Part shown: one piece after another, positions 33,763 through 41,365 of the stretch
Layout: each line of letters begins with the position of its first letter
Numbering within the stretch: the first letter of the stretch is position 1
Source of the DNA: an uncultured Bacilli bacterium
GTDB lineage: Bacteria; Bacillota_I; Bacilli_A; RF39; UBA660
Length of the DNA: 61,605 bases
NCBI GenBank assembly: GCA_934190785.1
Contig: CAKPTA010000005.1
Coordinates: 1 to 61,605, forward strand
Direction of reading: 5' to 3'
Notes under the pieces: model-generated
What the model saw: the letters and a program-made list of their open reading frames with translations, nothing else
Databases searched by the model: none
Told to the model about the DNA's origin: nothing
Program-made: the position numbers and the translations under genes

Positions 33763-34317
33763 TTATTTTGTTTTAACTTTAGCAGCATTAATAATTTTTA
33801 AACTACTAGTAATTTGAGGCTCTAATTCTCTTATTTCATCAAGTGAATAATAGTCTTTACTAATATGACCTTCAACATAACTACTTAATTCATTAAGACA
33901 AACTTGATAATTATTTTCTATTAGATAATTATAATATTCTTTATTGTATGTTGTGCTTATGCCATCATTATAAGTAATCATATTTTCGCTTGGTAAATCG
34001 TATAATTCTACATGATTTCCTAGACCAAATAAAACATCCCTTTCATAATATATGTATTCTGATACTTCATATGTTTCTTTGTTGAAAAGCAAATATACAT
34101 TTTGACTATTATAAACTTTTACTGCTTCACCATTTTGTATTATATATTTGTAGTAATCATCTACATTTGAGTATTCTGAAGAAATAGGAGCATGTTTAGG
34201 AACTTTGTTTTCACCTTTATTAGTAGAACAGCCAGCTGTTCCAATTATTACACTAGCTACTCCTAATGTTAATAATCTTTTTTTAATTGCTATTAATTTG
34301 TTTTTTTCTATATTCAT
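33763..34317 (-). CDS. hypothetical lipoprotein
   Basis: 184 aa. A basic start (KNKLIAIKKRLLTLG) and hydrophobic stretch end in the lipobox IGTAGC; the mature part is polar and Tyr-rich. AAGGAGATATAT precedes the start. No domain recognised. Anchored on the outer membrane face. Single gene. Confidence 0.65.
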   Translation of the reverse strand: MNIEKNKLIAIKKRLLTLGVASVIIGTAGCSTNKGENKVPKHAPISSEYSNVDDYYKYIIQNGEAVKVYNSQNVYLLFNKETYEVSEYIYYERDVLFGLGNHVELYDLPSENMITYNDGISTTYNKEYYNYLIENNYQVCLNELSSYVEGHISKDYYSLDEIRELEPQITSSLKIINAAKVKTK

Positions 34318-34462
34318 ATATATCTCCTTATTTGAACTTTAATATATCATGGTATATGATAACAAATATAATTAAAAAAATCAATTTTTAAATTATGTAA
34401 CTTTTATATAAGTTTTGTTAAATAAGAGCATATATTATTCATATTAAAAAAACAAAAGTTAT

Positions 34463-34470
34463 GATATAAT
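34463..34470 (+). promoter_or_regulatory. extended -10 for the 219-aa gene
   Basis: TGaTATAAT; TSS expected near 34477, then AGGGAGGT and ATG 34496. Confidence 0.5.
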
Positions 34471-34495
34471 ACTAATATATTAGGGAGGTCTAGAT

Positions 34496-35155
34496 ATGGT
34501 TTATTTAAAAAGAAATAATGATGTGGCGGAAAAATATAAAGTTGACTTTGATAAAGAACGAATTGAAAAATTAAAAAATGAAATTGTAAACAAGTGTAGT
34601 TTTATAGAACATAAAGAATATGAAAGTGATTCTTATATATCTATTGATGTAAATACTGTTAAAAATTTTATGTGTAATTTAATTGGTAAAAAAGAATATT
34701 TTGAAGAAGTAAGAGATGTTTATTTTTATCAATATGATGAATATAATCCACCATATTTAGTTGAATTAATAAATAGACTCTTAAAAGATGATTCAAGTGC
34801 TATAGAGGAAATATTAAATTATGATATTTCTCACGAATTATCTATAGATGATAAAATAGCTTTAGTAAATAAGGAATTTATTAAAATTGATTCAAAAGAT
34901 ATAACTAAGAGAAAAGAAAAATTAAAAGAAATAGAAAGATTACTAAAAGTACAGGAATTAAATAAAGACCAACAAAATATAGAGTTTTATTATGATCAAT
35001 TAATAGGTTTAATTAATTTTGATTTAATAGATTCAATTTCAATTAGTAAAATAAGTAGAGTAGAATCTTTTTTAGAAATTAAATTAAATGACAAATTAAT
35101 AGCTAGCGATTCTTTAGATAAGGTATATGTAAAATCATTAAAAAAAATTGATTAA
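34496..35155 (+). CDS. hypothetical protein, 219 aa
   Basis: Soluble, charged and largely helical protein with a Lys/Glu-rich middle (KRKEKLKEIERLLKVQELNK). AGGGAGGTCTAGAT is a strong ribosome binding site. Single-gene unit. No signal, TM or known motif. Not recognised. Confidence 0.65.
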   Translation: MVYLKRNNDVAEKYKVDFDKERIEKLKNEIVNKCSFIEHKEYESDSYISIDVNTVKNFMCNLIGKKEYFEEVRDVYFYQYDEYNPPYLVELINRLLKDDSSAIEEILNYDISHELSIDDKIALVNKEFIKIDSKDITKRKEKLKEIERLLKVQELNKDQQNIEFYYDQLIGLINFDLIDSISISKISRVESFLEIKLNDKLIASDSLDKVYVKSLKKID

Positions 35156-35257
35156 TTTATGAAATATTGAATTATATTCAACTTTTTAATTTTTGATTAT
35201 ATTTATTACCTAAATTTTATATAAAATATAGTATGTTGTTAGTATGAGAGGTGCTTT

Positions 35258-35695
35258 ATGTTAGATTATTCCTTGGTAGAATTAAATGATTTTAATATAG
35301 TTGAACTTGAAAAATTAAGAATAGATGCTTATCAATTTGATTTAAGTGATACACCTATAACAGAAACTTTTTTTGCTAAAAATTTAGGTGCTGGAAAGTA
35401 TGTTGTTTTTGGAGCATATTTGGATAACAAATTAGTGGGGGCATGCTATGTTTCAAATCTTTATAATTCTTTATTTATAGAACAGTTATTTGTTTTAAAA
35501 GCTTTACAAAATTCAAGATATCATATTGGAACAAATTTACTTAAATATGTTTTATGTAATAGGATGGTTATTGAAGATTATTTTAATCAAAAGTTTAAAG
35601 TAAGCATGTTAGAAAATAAAGTAGTAAATAGTTCTCTTTATAAAAAATTAGGATATGATGATACTTCTTCATTTGTTCAAAGAAAACATTTATAA
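35258..35695 (+). CDS. GNAT-family acetyltransferase
   Basis: 145 aa with the GNAT beta pattern (VFGAYLDNKLVGACYVSNLYNSLFIEQLFV, quoted in part GAYLDNKLVGACYVS) and the C-terminal LYKKLGYDDTSSF motif (the SLYEKLGF type). The acetyl-CoA loop is poorly conserved (ALQNSRYHIGTNLLKYVL). The acceptor is unknown. Confidence 0.75.
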   Translation: MLDYSLVELNDFNIVELEKLRIDAYQFDLSDTPITETFFAKNLGAGKYVVFGAYLDNKLVGACYVSNLYNSLFIEQLFVLKALQNSRYHIGTNLLKYVLCNRMVIEDYFNQKFKVSMLENKVVNSSLYKKLGYDDTSSFVQRKHL

Positions 35696-35697
35696 TA

Positions 35698-35726
35698 TTG
35701 AAAACAACTTTAAGATGTGTTATAAT
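35698..35726 (+). promoter_or_regulatory. tRNA-Gln promoter
   Basis: TTGAAA (35698-35703), a 17-bp spacer and an extended TGtTATAAT (hexamer 35721-35726). Confidence 0.75.
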
Positions 35727-35737
35727 TCAGTTGTTAT

Positions 35738-35813
35738 TGCCCCATAGCCAAGCGGTAAGGCACTTGACTCTGACTCAAGCATTTCGTTCGTTCGAATCGA
35801 ACTGGGGCAGCCA
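35738..35813 (+). tRNA. tRNA-Gln (CUG)
   Basis: The acceptor TGCCCCA pairs with TGGGGCA. Anticodon stem TTGA/TCAA with loop CTCTGAC gives CTG. T arm TTCGAAT-type; CCA encoded at 35811-35813. A CUG-reading tRNA-Gln is normally a second isoacceptor. Confidence 0.94.
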
Positions 35814-35823
35814 ATATGATGTT

Positions 35824-35852
35824 ACCATTGATTTTCAATGGTTTTATTTTAT
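35824..35852 (+). terminator. terminator of tRNA-Gln
   Basis: Stem ACCATTGA/TCAATGGT (35824-35831, 35835-35842) with T-rich tail. Confidence 0.7.
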
Positions 35853-35922
35853 ATTTATTGAAAAAGATATTAAATCATAGTATAATTATTTCCAGTGATT
35901 ATCTATATAGAGAGGTGATTTT

Positions 35923-37575
35923 GTGACTAATAAAGATTTAGCAGAGTTGATATTTCCAAATATTACTAAAACAGTAGAAGATTATGAAACGATGTATCCA
36001 GTGCGTAACTTAAAAGAAGGAGCTAAGGTAACTCGTTTTGCCCCATCTCCAACTGGATATATTCATCTAGGGGGATTTTATCAAGCTATTATAGATTATG
36101 TAATGGCAAAAAAATCAGGTGGAGTATTTTACCTTAGAATTGAAGATACTGATCAAAAAAGAGAGGTAAAAGAAGCAACAACTTTAATTTTAAAAACATT
36201 GAAACATTATAATATTATTCCAGATGAGTATGAAGCTGATGGTGAAGTATATGGTAATTATGGACCATATGTTCAAAGTGAAAGAAAAGAAATATATCAT
36301 GCTTTTATTAAACGTTTGATAGAATTAGGTAGAGCTTATCCTTGTTTTTGTAATACTGAAACACTTAATAATATTCGTGAAAATCAAGAAAAGAAGTTAG
36401 AACGAACAGGTTATTATGGAAGATATGCAACTTGTAGAAATATTACTCCAGACGAGGCAATTCGCAGAATAAAAGCTGGTGAAGCATATGTAATGCGTTT
36501 TAAATCTGAAGGTGATTTTGAAAGAAAATTTTGGTTTGATGATTTAGCTAAAGGTAAATTATATTTAAATGAAAATGATCAAGATGTTATAATTATGAAA
36601 TCTGATAATCTTCTTCCAACATATCATTTCGCACATGTTGTTGATGACTATTTAATGCATACAACTCATGTTGTTCGTGGTGAAGAGTGGTTATCTAGTG
36701 TTCCGCTTCATGTTGAATTATTTAAAGCATTTGGATTTAAACCACCTAAATATGTTCACACTCCTTTAATTCTTAAACAAGATGGTGGTATTAAAAGAAA
36801 GATTAGTAAACGTAAGGATCCTGAAGCTTCAATGACTTATTATATAGAAAAAGGATATCCTGTTGAAGCTGTAATTGAAGCCCTTATGACAATTGCTAAT
36901 TCTAATTATGAAGAATGGCATACAAATAATCCTCTAAAAACTTTCTTAGATTTTGATTTTAGTCCTAAGAAAATGTCTTCTTCTGGTGCCCTTTTTGATT
37001 TAGAGAAATTAAATAATATTTCTAAAAATGTTATTTCTAAAATGGATAAGGATACATTGTTTGAAAATTCATATGAATGGAGTAAATTGTATTCTGATAA
37101 ACTTAAAGAAGTAATCGAAGAAAATCCTGATTATTATAAAGCAATTATTAATATTGAAAGAGAGCAAAAAAAACCACGTAAGGATTATGAAACTTATAGT
37201 ACTATATTAGATAATATTTGGTATATGTATGATTCTATGTTTGATGAAAGTCATGAATATGAATTTCAGAAAATAACTGACAAAAATGAAATTTCATGTA
37301 TTCTTAATACTTATATGAATAATTATTTTGATGAATCAGATGATAAAGATACATGGTTTTCTAAGATTAAGCTTTTATGTGAAAAACTTGGTTATGCATC
37401 TGATATGAAAGCTTATAAACAAAATCCAGATGATTATAAAGGAAATATAACAGATGTTACTACTGTAATTCGCGTAGCTCTTACAACGCGTAGTATGACA
37501 CCTGATTTATATGAACTTTTAAAATTAATTGGAAAAGAAAGAGCTATTAAGCGTTTTTCAAAATTTTATTGCTAA
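35923..37575 (+). CDS. gltX: glutamyl-tRNA synthetase, long (about 550-aa) form
   Basis: 550 aa class I synthetase. RFAPSPTGYIHLGG (HIGH region), LRIEDTDQKREV, VVRGEEWLSSVPLH and KRKISKRKDPEA (KMSKS region). The N-terminus has about 35 extra residues (LAELIFPNITKTVEDYE) and the C-terminal domain is long, as in the Clostridia/Bacilli 550-aa subfamily. Whether it is non-discriminating is an inference; many Bacillota use such an enzyme plus GatCAB for Gln-tRNA. Start GTG 35923. It lies between tRNA-Gln and tRNA-Glu genes. Confidence 0.94.
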   Translation: MTNKDLAELIFPNITKTVEDYETMYPVRNLKEGAKVTRFAPSPTGYIHLGGFYQAIIDYVMAKKSGGVFYLRIEDTDQKREVKEATTLILKTLKHYNIIPDEYEADGEVYGNYGPYVQSERKEIYHAFIKRLIELGRAYPCFCNTETLNNIRENQEKKLERTGYYGRYATCRNITPDEAIRRIKAGEAYVMRFKSEGDFERKFWFDDLAKGKLYLNENDQDVIIMKSDNLLPTYHFAHVVDDYLMHTTHVVRGEEWLSSVPLHVELFKAFGFKPPKYVHTPLILKQDGGIKRKISKRKDPEASMTYYIEKGYPVEAVIEALMTIANSNYEEWHTNNPLKTFLDFDFSPKKMSSSGALFDLEKLNNISKNVISKMDKDTLFENSYEWSKLYSDKLKEVIEENPDYYKAIINIEREQKKPRKDYETYSTILDNIWYMYDSMFDESHEYEFQKITDKNEISCILNTYMNNYFDESDDKDTWFSKIKLLCEKLGYASDMKAYKQNPDDYKGNITDVTTVIRVALTTRSMTPDLYELLKLIGKERAIKRFSKFYC

Positions 37576-37626
37576 AATATATATTATATGATAAAATTAT
37601 AGAGTCTAAGTTGTTAGGCTTTATAT

Positions 37627-37703
37627 GGTCTGTTGGTGAAGTGGCTTAACACACTGCCCTCTCAAGGCAGCATTCACGGGTCCGAATCCCGTACAGATCA
37701 CCA
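37627..37703 (+). tRNA. tRNA-Glu (CUC)
   Basis: The acceptor GGTCTGT pairs with ACAGATC (one G-U). Anticodon arm CTGCC-CTCTCAA-GGCAG with anticodon CTC. T arm ACGGG-TCCGAAT-CCCGT. CCA encoded at 37701-37703. Confidence 0.95.
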
Positions 37704-37780
37704 GATAAAAATAAGAAGCCTAAATGGCTTTTTCTTTGTATATAATGATTAGATTTTTATATTATATAATGGAGGTAAAT

Positions 37781-39112
37781 ATGTTTGAACATAAAAAAAT
37801 ATTGGTTTTAGGGATGGCACGTAGTGGATATGAAGTTGCTAAACTTTTAAGTAATTATGATAATGAAATAATTGTTACGGATGCTAAAGAACAAGATAAA
37901 AATCATCTTGATGAGCTTAGAGATTTAAATGTAACATTTGTCCTTACTGATAAACCAGATTCTTTATTAGATGAAAGTTTTGATTATTTAGTTAAAAACC
38001 CTGGAATTAGAAAAGATCATCCTTGTGTCATAAAAGCAAAAGAAATGTCTATACCTGTTATTAATGAAGTTGAGGTAGCTTATAATTTATTTGAACCTAA
38101 TATAGATATTATTGCTATAACTGGTTCTAATGGTAAAACTACAACGACTACAATGACTTATGAAGTAATGAAAAAAGCTGGACTTTCTGTTCATTTAGGT
38201 GGTAATATTGGTTATCCTGTAAGCTCGCTTGTAAAAAAGGCTAAAAGTGGTGATAAACTTGTTCTTGAAATATCTGATCATCAATTAGTTGATACAGATT
38301 CATTCCATCCTTATGTTGCAGCACTTCTTAATTTATCTGAAGTTCATCTTGATTTTCACGGTACTTATGATGTGTATAAGGCTTGTAAAAAGAAAATATT
38401 TAAAAATCAAACAAGTGAAGATATAGCTGTTTTGAATCTTGAATCAGAGGATGTTATGAACTTAACTGATGATATTTTAAGTACAAAGTTATATTTTTCT
38501 AGTAAACGTAAAAGTGATTGCTATATTGAAGATAATTATATTTGTTATAAAAATGAAAGAGTCGTACCTTTATCACAAATAAAAATTAAAGGAATGCATA
38601 ATTATGAGAATATTATGGCAATGGTGTCAATTGTAAAACAATATAATGTTTCTAATGATATTATATGTGATTATTTAAGTTCTTTTGGTGGTGTTGAACA
38701 TAGAATTGAATATGTAAGAGAACTTAATGGTATTAAGTTTTATAATGATAGTAAAGCTACTAATACAGAATCAACTATTATTGCATTATCTTCATTTGAA
38801 AATCCAACAATAATTTTATTAGGTGGACTTGATAGAGGTCATTCGTTTGAACCACTTAATAGTTATGTTAATAATGTAAAACTTGTTGTTACATATGGTG
38901 AAACAAAGGATAGAATTGCTAAATGGGCACATGATATTGGTTTAAATGTTATTGTTAATGATAATTTAGTTGCTGCAACTAAATGTGCATATGAACATGC
39001 AGAGGCTGGAGATGTTGTATTATTGTCTCCTGCATGTGCTTCATGGGATCAATATGATAGTTTTGAAATACGTGGTCAAGAATTTAAAAATGTCGTTAAT
39101 TCATTTAAATAA
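37781..39112 (+). CDS. murD: UDP-N-acetylmuramoylalanine-D-glutamate ligase
   Basis: 443 aa from ATG 37781 (TGGAGGTAAAT). Adds D-Glu in peptidoglycan precursor synthesis. The N-terminal Rossmann part (KILVLGMARSGYEVAKLL) is followed by the P-loop ITGSNGKTTTTTM, NLSEVHLDFHGT, HRIEYVRELNGIKFYNDSKATN (quoted in part NGIKFYNDSKATN) and a final LLSPACASWDQYDSFE. All Mur ligase residues are present. Single gene, not in a dcw cluster. Confidence 0.96.
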   Translation: MFEHKKILVLGMARSGYEVAKLLSNYDNEIIVTDAKEQDKNHLDELRDLNVTFVLTDKPDSLLDESFDYLVKNPGIRKDHPCVIKAKEMSIPVINEVEVAYNLFEPNIDIIAITGSNGKTTTTTMTYEVMKKAGLSVHLGGNIGYPVSSLVKKAKSGDKLVLEISDHQLVDTDSFHPYVAALLNLSEVHLDFHGTYDVYKACKKKIFKNQTSEDIAVLNLESEDVMNLTDDILSTKLYFSSKRKSDCYIEDNYICYKNERVVPLSQIKIKGMHNYENIMAMVSIVKQYNVSNDIICDYLSSFGGVEHRIEYVRELNGIKFYNDSKATNTESTIIALSSFENPTIILLGGLDRGHSFEPLNSYVNNVKLVVTYGETKDRIAKWAHDIGLNVIVNDNLVAATKCAYEHAEAGDVVLLSPACASWDQYDSFEIRGQEFKNVVNSFK

Positions 39113-39142
39113 AATATTATAATAGAGTTTTTAGCAATATCT

Positions 39143-39340
39143 AGTTATAGATATGAAACACTTAGAGATACACTGAATTATATTCCATGCCTCTATATCT
39201 ACATTTGATATTTGGGGCATTGTATACTTTTTTATTTTAGCTTGATTTGGATTTACTGCAACAAAGACATTAGAATTTATTAAAACTCATAAAAAAGATG
39301 AAATATCAGATATTGAATATGATAAAAACATAAAATAGCA
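39143..39340 (+). pseudogene. remnant of a small membrane-protein gene
   Basis: One frame reads MKHLEIH, TGA, then IIFHASISTFDIWGIVYFFILA, TGA, then FGFTATKTLEFIKTHKKDEISD and ends at TAG 39338-39340. The stretch after the second TGA is clearly protein-like, and there is no start codon for it. TGA is a stop in this organism, so this is read as a decayed gene. Confidence 0.4.
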
Positions 39341-39363
39341 CTTAGATTTAAGTGTTTTTTTTT
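39341..39363 (+). terminator. terminator after the remnant
   Basis: CACTTA/TAAGTG with a 4-nt loop, followed by T8. Confidence 0.7.
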
Positions 39364-39376
39364 GTTAAATATATAT

Positions 39377-39425
39377 TTATCCACAGAATTATAAAAAAAT
39401 TTAATATTATTTAAATTTATCCACA
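39377..39425 (+). other. two perfect DnaA-box matches
   Basis: TTATCCACA at 39377-39385 and again at 39417-39425, same orientation, 40 bp apart, with an AT-only stretch between. A reverse-strand match (TGTGGATAA, 39488-39496) overlaps the thiI start codon and may be dictated by coding. No dnaA or dnaN is nearby. Confidence 0.5.
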
Positions 39426-39462
39426 TATATAATCGAACTTCATAGTAATTTTACACAATTTA

Positions 39463-39471
39463 TGTTATAAT
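39463..39471 (+). promoter_or_regulatory. extended -10 of thiI
   Basis: TGtTATAAT with no good -35. Confidence 0.5.
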
Positions 39472-39488
39472 CACGAAAGGTGATGTTT

Positions 39489-40667
39489 GTGGATAAACTA
39501 ATTTTAATTAAGTATGGAGAGTTAACAACAAAAAAAGCTAACAGGAAAGCTTTTATAGGAATACTTGCTAACCGTATTAATACCGTTTTAAAAAATTATG
39601 AATTTAAAATGATACATGATAGAGTTCGTATGTATATATCATGTAATGGAGTAGATTTAGATAATATTTTATGTGAGTTAAAAAAAGTATTTGGAATTCA
39701 TAGTATAGTTGTATGTCATAAAGTTGATACTAATATTAGTGATATAGAAAATAAAGTATTAGAGCTTATTAATAATTTTAATTATAAAACTTTTAAGATT
39801 TGTACTAAAAGAGCAGACAAATCATTTGAAATTCCAAGTATGGAGTTTAATCGTATAGTTGGTGGTTTTGTTTTAAAAAATACAAATTTAAAAGTAGATG
39901 TTCATTCTCCAGATGTAATGGTCTATATAGAAATTAGAAAGGAAGGAACATTTGTTTATACTGATTTAATTAATGGTAGTGGTGGATATCCAGTTGGTAT
40001 TCAAGGAAAAGGGTTGCTTATGTTAAGTGGAGGAATAGATTCTCCAGTGGCAGGATATCTTTCTTTAAAAAGAGGAGTAGATTTAGAATGCCTTTACTTT
40101 GAATCACCTCCACATACAAGTGTTGAAGCCAAAAACAAAGTTATTAAATTAGCGTCTATTATTAATGAATATTCTGGCAAAATATGTGTTAATGTTGTAC
40201 CATTTACAAATATTCAGGAAGCTATTTATAAAAATGTTCCAGATAATTATATTATTACCATTATGAGAAGAATGATGTATCGTATTGCTTCTAAAGTAGC
40301 AAAACAACATAAATGCAAAGTTATTATAAATGGAGAGAGTATTGGACAAGTAGCAAGTCAAACGCTTGATAGTATGGTTGTTATTAATGATGTTACAAAT
40401 ATGCCTGTAATTCGTCCAGTCGCATGCATGGATAAATTAGAAATAATTGATATTGCCCAAAATATTGGAACATATGAAACAAGCATTCTTCCATATGAAG
40501 ATTGTTGTACTATCTTTTTACCAAAACATCCAATTATTCATCCGGATTTAAAAAGATGTATAGAATATGAATCTAGATTTGATTTTGAGTCTTTAATAGA
40601 AGAATGTGTATCAAATATAGAGACAATTTCTAATTTAAAAGAAGATAATTATAATTCTCTTTTATAA
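39489..40667 (+). CDS. thiI: tRNA 4-thiouridine synthase ThiI (no rhodanese domain)
   Basis: About 392 aa from GTG 39489, which gives MDKLILIKYGELTTKKANR as expected for ThiI and is preceded by AAAGGTGATG. The N-terminal ferredoxin-like and THUMP domains are followed by the PP-loop MLSGGIDSPVAGYL and a second motif (NGESIGQVASQTLDSM). A C-terminal rhodanese domain is absent, as in most Bacillota. It transfers sulfur to U8 of tRNA with a partner cysteine desulfurase, which is not in this window. Confidence 0.94.
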   Translation: MDKLILIKYGELTTKKANRKAFIGILANRINTVLKNYEFKMIHDRVRMYISCNGVDLDNILCELKKVFGIHSIVVCHKVDTNISDIENKVLELINNFNYKTFKICTKRADKSFEIPSMEFNRIVGGFVLKNTNLKVDVHSPDVMVYIEIRKEGTFVYTDLINGSGGYPVGIQGKGLLMLSGGIDSPVAGYLSLKRGVDLECLYFESPPHTSVEAKNKVIKLASIINEYSGKICVNVVPFTNIQEAIYKNVPDNYIITIMRRMMYRIASKVAKQHKCKVIINGESIGQVASQTLDSMVVINDVTNMPVIRPVACMDKLEIIDIAQNIGTYETSILPYEDCCTIFLPKHPIIHPDLKRCIEYESRFDFESLIEECVSNIETISNLKEDNYNSLL

Positions 40668-40691
40668 CCAAAAATTACCATAAAAAAAATA

Positions 40692-40720
40692 GTATGAAAT
40701 TCACACTCTAGCACATTCTA
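40692..40720 (+). promoter_or_regulatory. sigma-G-like promoter of the first SASP gene
   Basis: GTATG (40692-40696) matches gHATR and CATTCTA (40714-40720) matches CATWHTA, with a 17-bp spacer. This is the forespore sigma-G pattern of B. subtilis. Confidence 0.7.
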
Positions 40721-40743
40721 TTAGTGTACAGGAGGTGAATAAA

Positions 40744-40953
40744 ATGAAAGGTTCAAATACTAATAAAATGGTAGTACCAGGAGCTAAGCAAGCTATCGAA
40801 AAAATGAAATATGAAATAGCTAATGAATTAGGTGTTACTATGGGACCAGATGCTACTAGTAGAGCTAACGGATCTGTAGGTGGAGAAATCACTCGTAGAT
40901 TAGTTCAAATGGGTGAACAACACATGAGTGGAATGAATTATCAATCAAAATAA
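40744..40953 (+). CDS. alpha/beta-type small acid-soluble spore protein
   Basis: 69 aa. MVVPGAKQAIEKMKYEIANE and RANGSVGGEITRRLVQMGEQ are the two conserved blocks, including the GPR-cleavage region EIANELGV. These proteins coat spore DNA and give UV resistance. ATG 40744 follows AGGAGGTGAATAAA. Confidence 0.95.
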   Translation: MKGSNTNKMVVPGAKQAIEKMKYEIANELGVTMGPDATSRANGSVGGEITRRLVQMGEQHMSGMNYQSK

Positions 40954-40981
40954 TTATTCCCTGATACTATAATAAAAAAAT

Positions 40982-41006
40982 GACAGACTTCCGCTGTCTT
41001 TTTTTA
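40982..41006 (+). terminator. terminator of the first SASP gene
   Basis: Short stem GACAG/CTGTC (40982-40986, 40994-40998) with A- and T-runs on the two sides. Confidence 0.7.
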
Positions 41007-41010
41007 ATAT

Positions 41011-41040
41011 TTATACAGGTAAATATTGCTTAACATTAAA
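41011..41040 (+). promoter_or_regulatory. possible sigma-G promoter of the second SASP gene
   Basis: TTATA (41011-41015) and CATTAAA (41034-41040), 18 bp apart, each one base off the sigma-G consensus. Confidence 0.4.
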
Positions 41041-41083
41041 ATAAAAAACTTACGCAAAATAATAATGTAAGGTGGTGGATTTT

Positions 41084-41275
41084 ATGAGTAGGTCATATAA
41101 CAAGCTTATTGTACCAGGATCAAAAGAAGTTCTAGAAAATATGAAGTATGAAATAGCTAGAGAAATGGGAATTAAACTTGGAGCTTTAACAACAGCCAGA
41201 TTAAATGGTATTGTAGGTGGAGAAATGACAAAAAGGTTAGTTAAACTTGGTGAAGAACAATTGAATAAAAAATAA
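41084..41275 (+). CDS. alpha/beta-type small acid-soluble spore protein (second copy)
   Basis: 63 aa. LIVPGSKEVLENMKYEIARE and RLNGIVGGEMTKRLVKLGEE align with the first copy at 40744. AAGGTGGTGGATTTT precedes ATG 41084. Tandem SASP paralogues with separate transcription. Confidence 0.94.
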   Translation: MSRSYNKLIVPGSKEVLENMKYEIAREMGIKLGALTTARLNGIVGGEMTKRLVKLGEEQLNKK

Positions 41276-41283
41276 AAGAAGAC

Positions 41284-41310
41284 GTAATATGATTTCATAT
41301 TACTTTTTCT
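41284..41310 (+). terminator. terminator of the second SASP gene
   Basis: 8-bp stem GTAATATG/CATATTAC (41284-41291, 41296-41303) then TTTTTC. Confidence 0.8.
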
Positions 41311-41365
41311 AATTGACTAACTTAAATCTTTATTATAAAATTATATAAAGATAGGATATGATACT

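Noticed and set aside
39377..39496. Chromosomal origin oriC
   Set aside because: Only two or three DnaA boxes, no dnaA/dnaN/gyrB genes, and no dense AT-rich unwinding region beyond the normal background.
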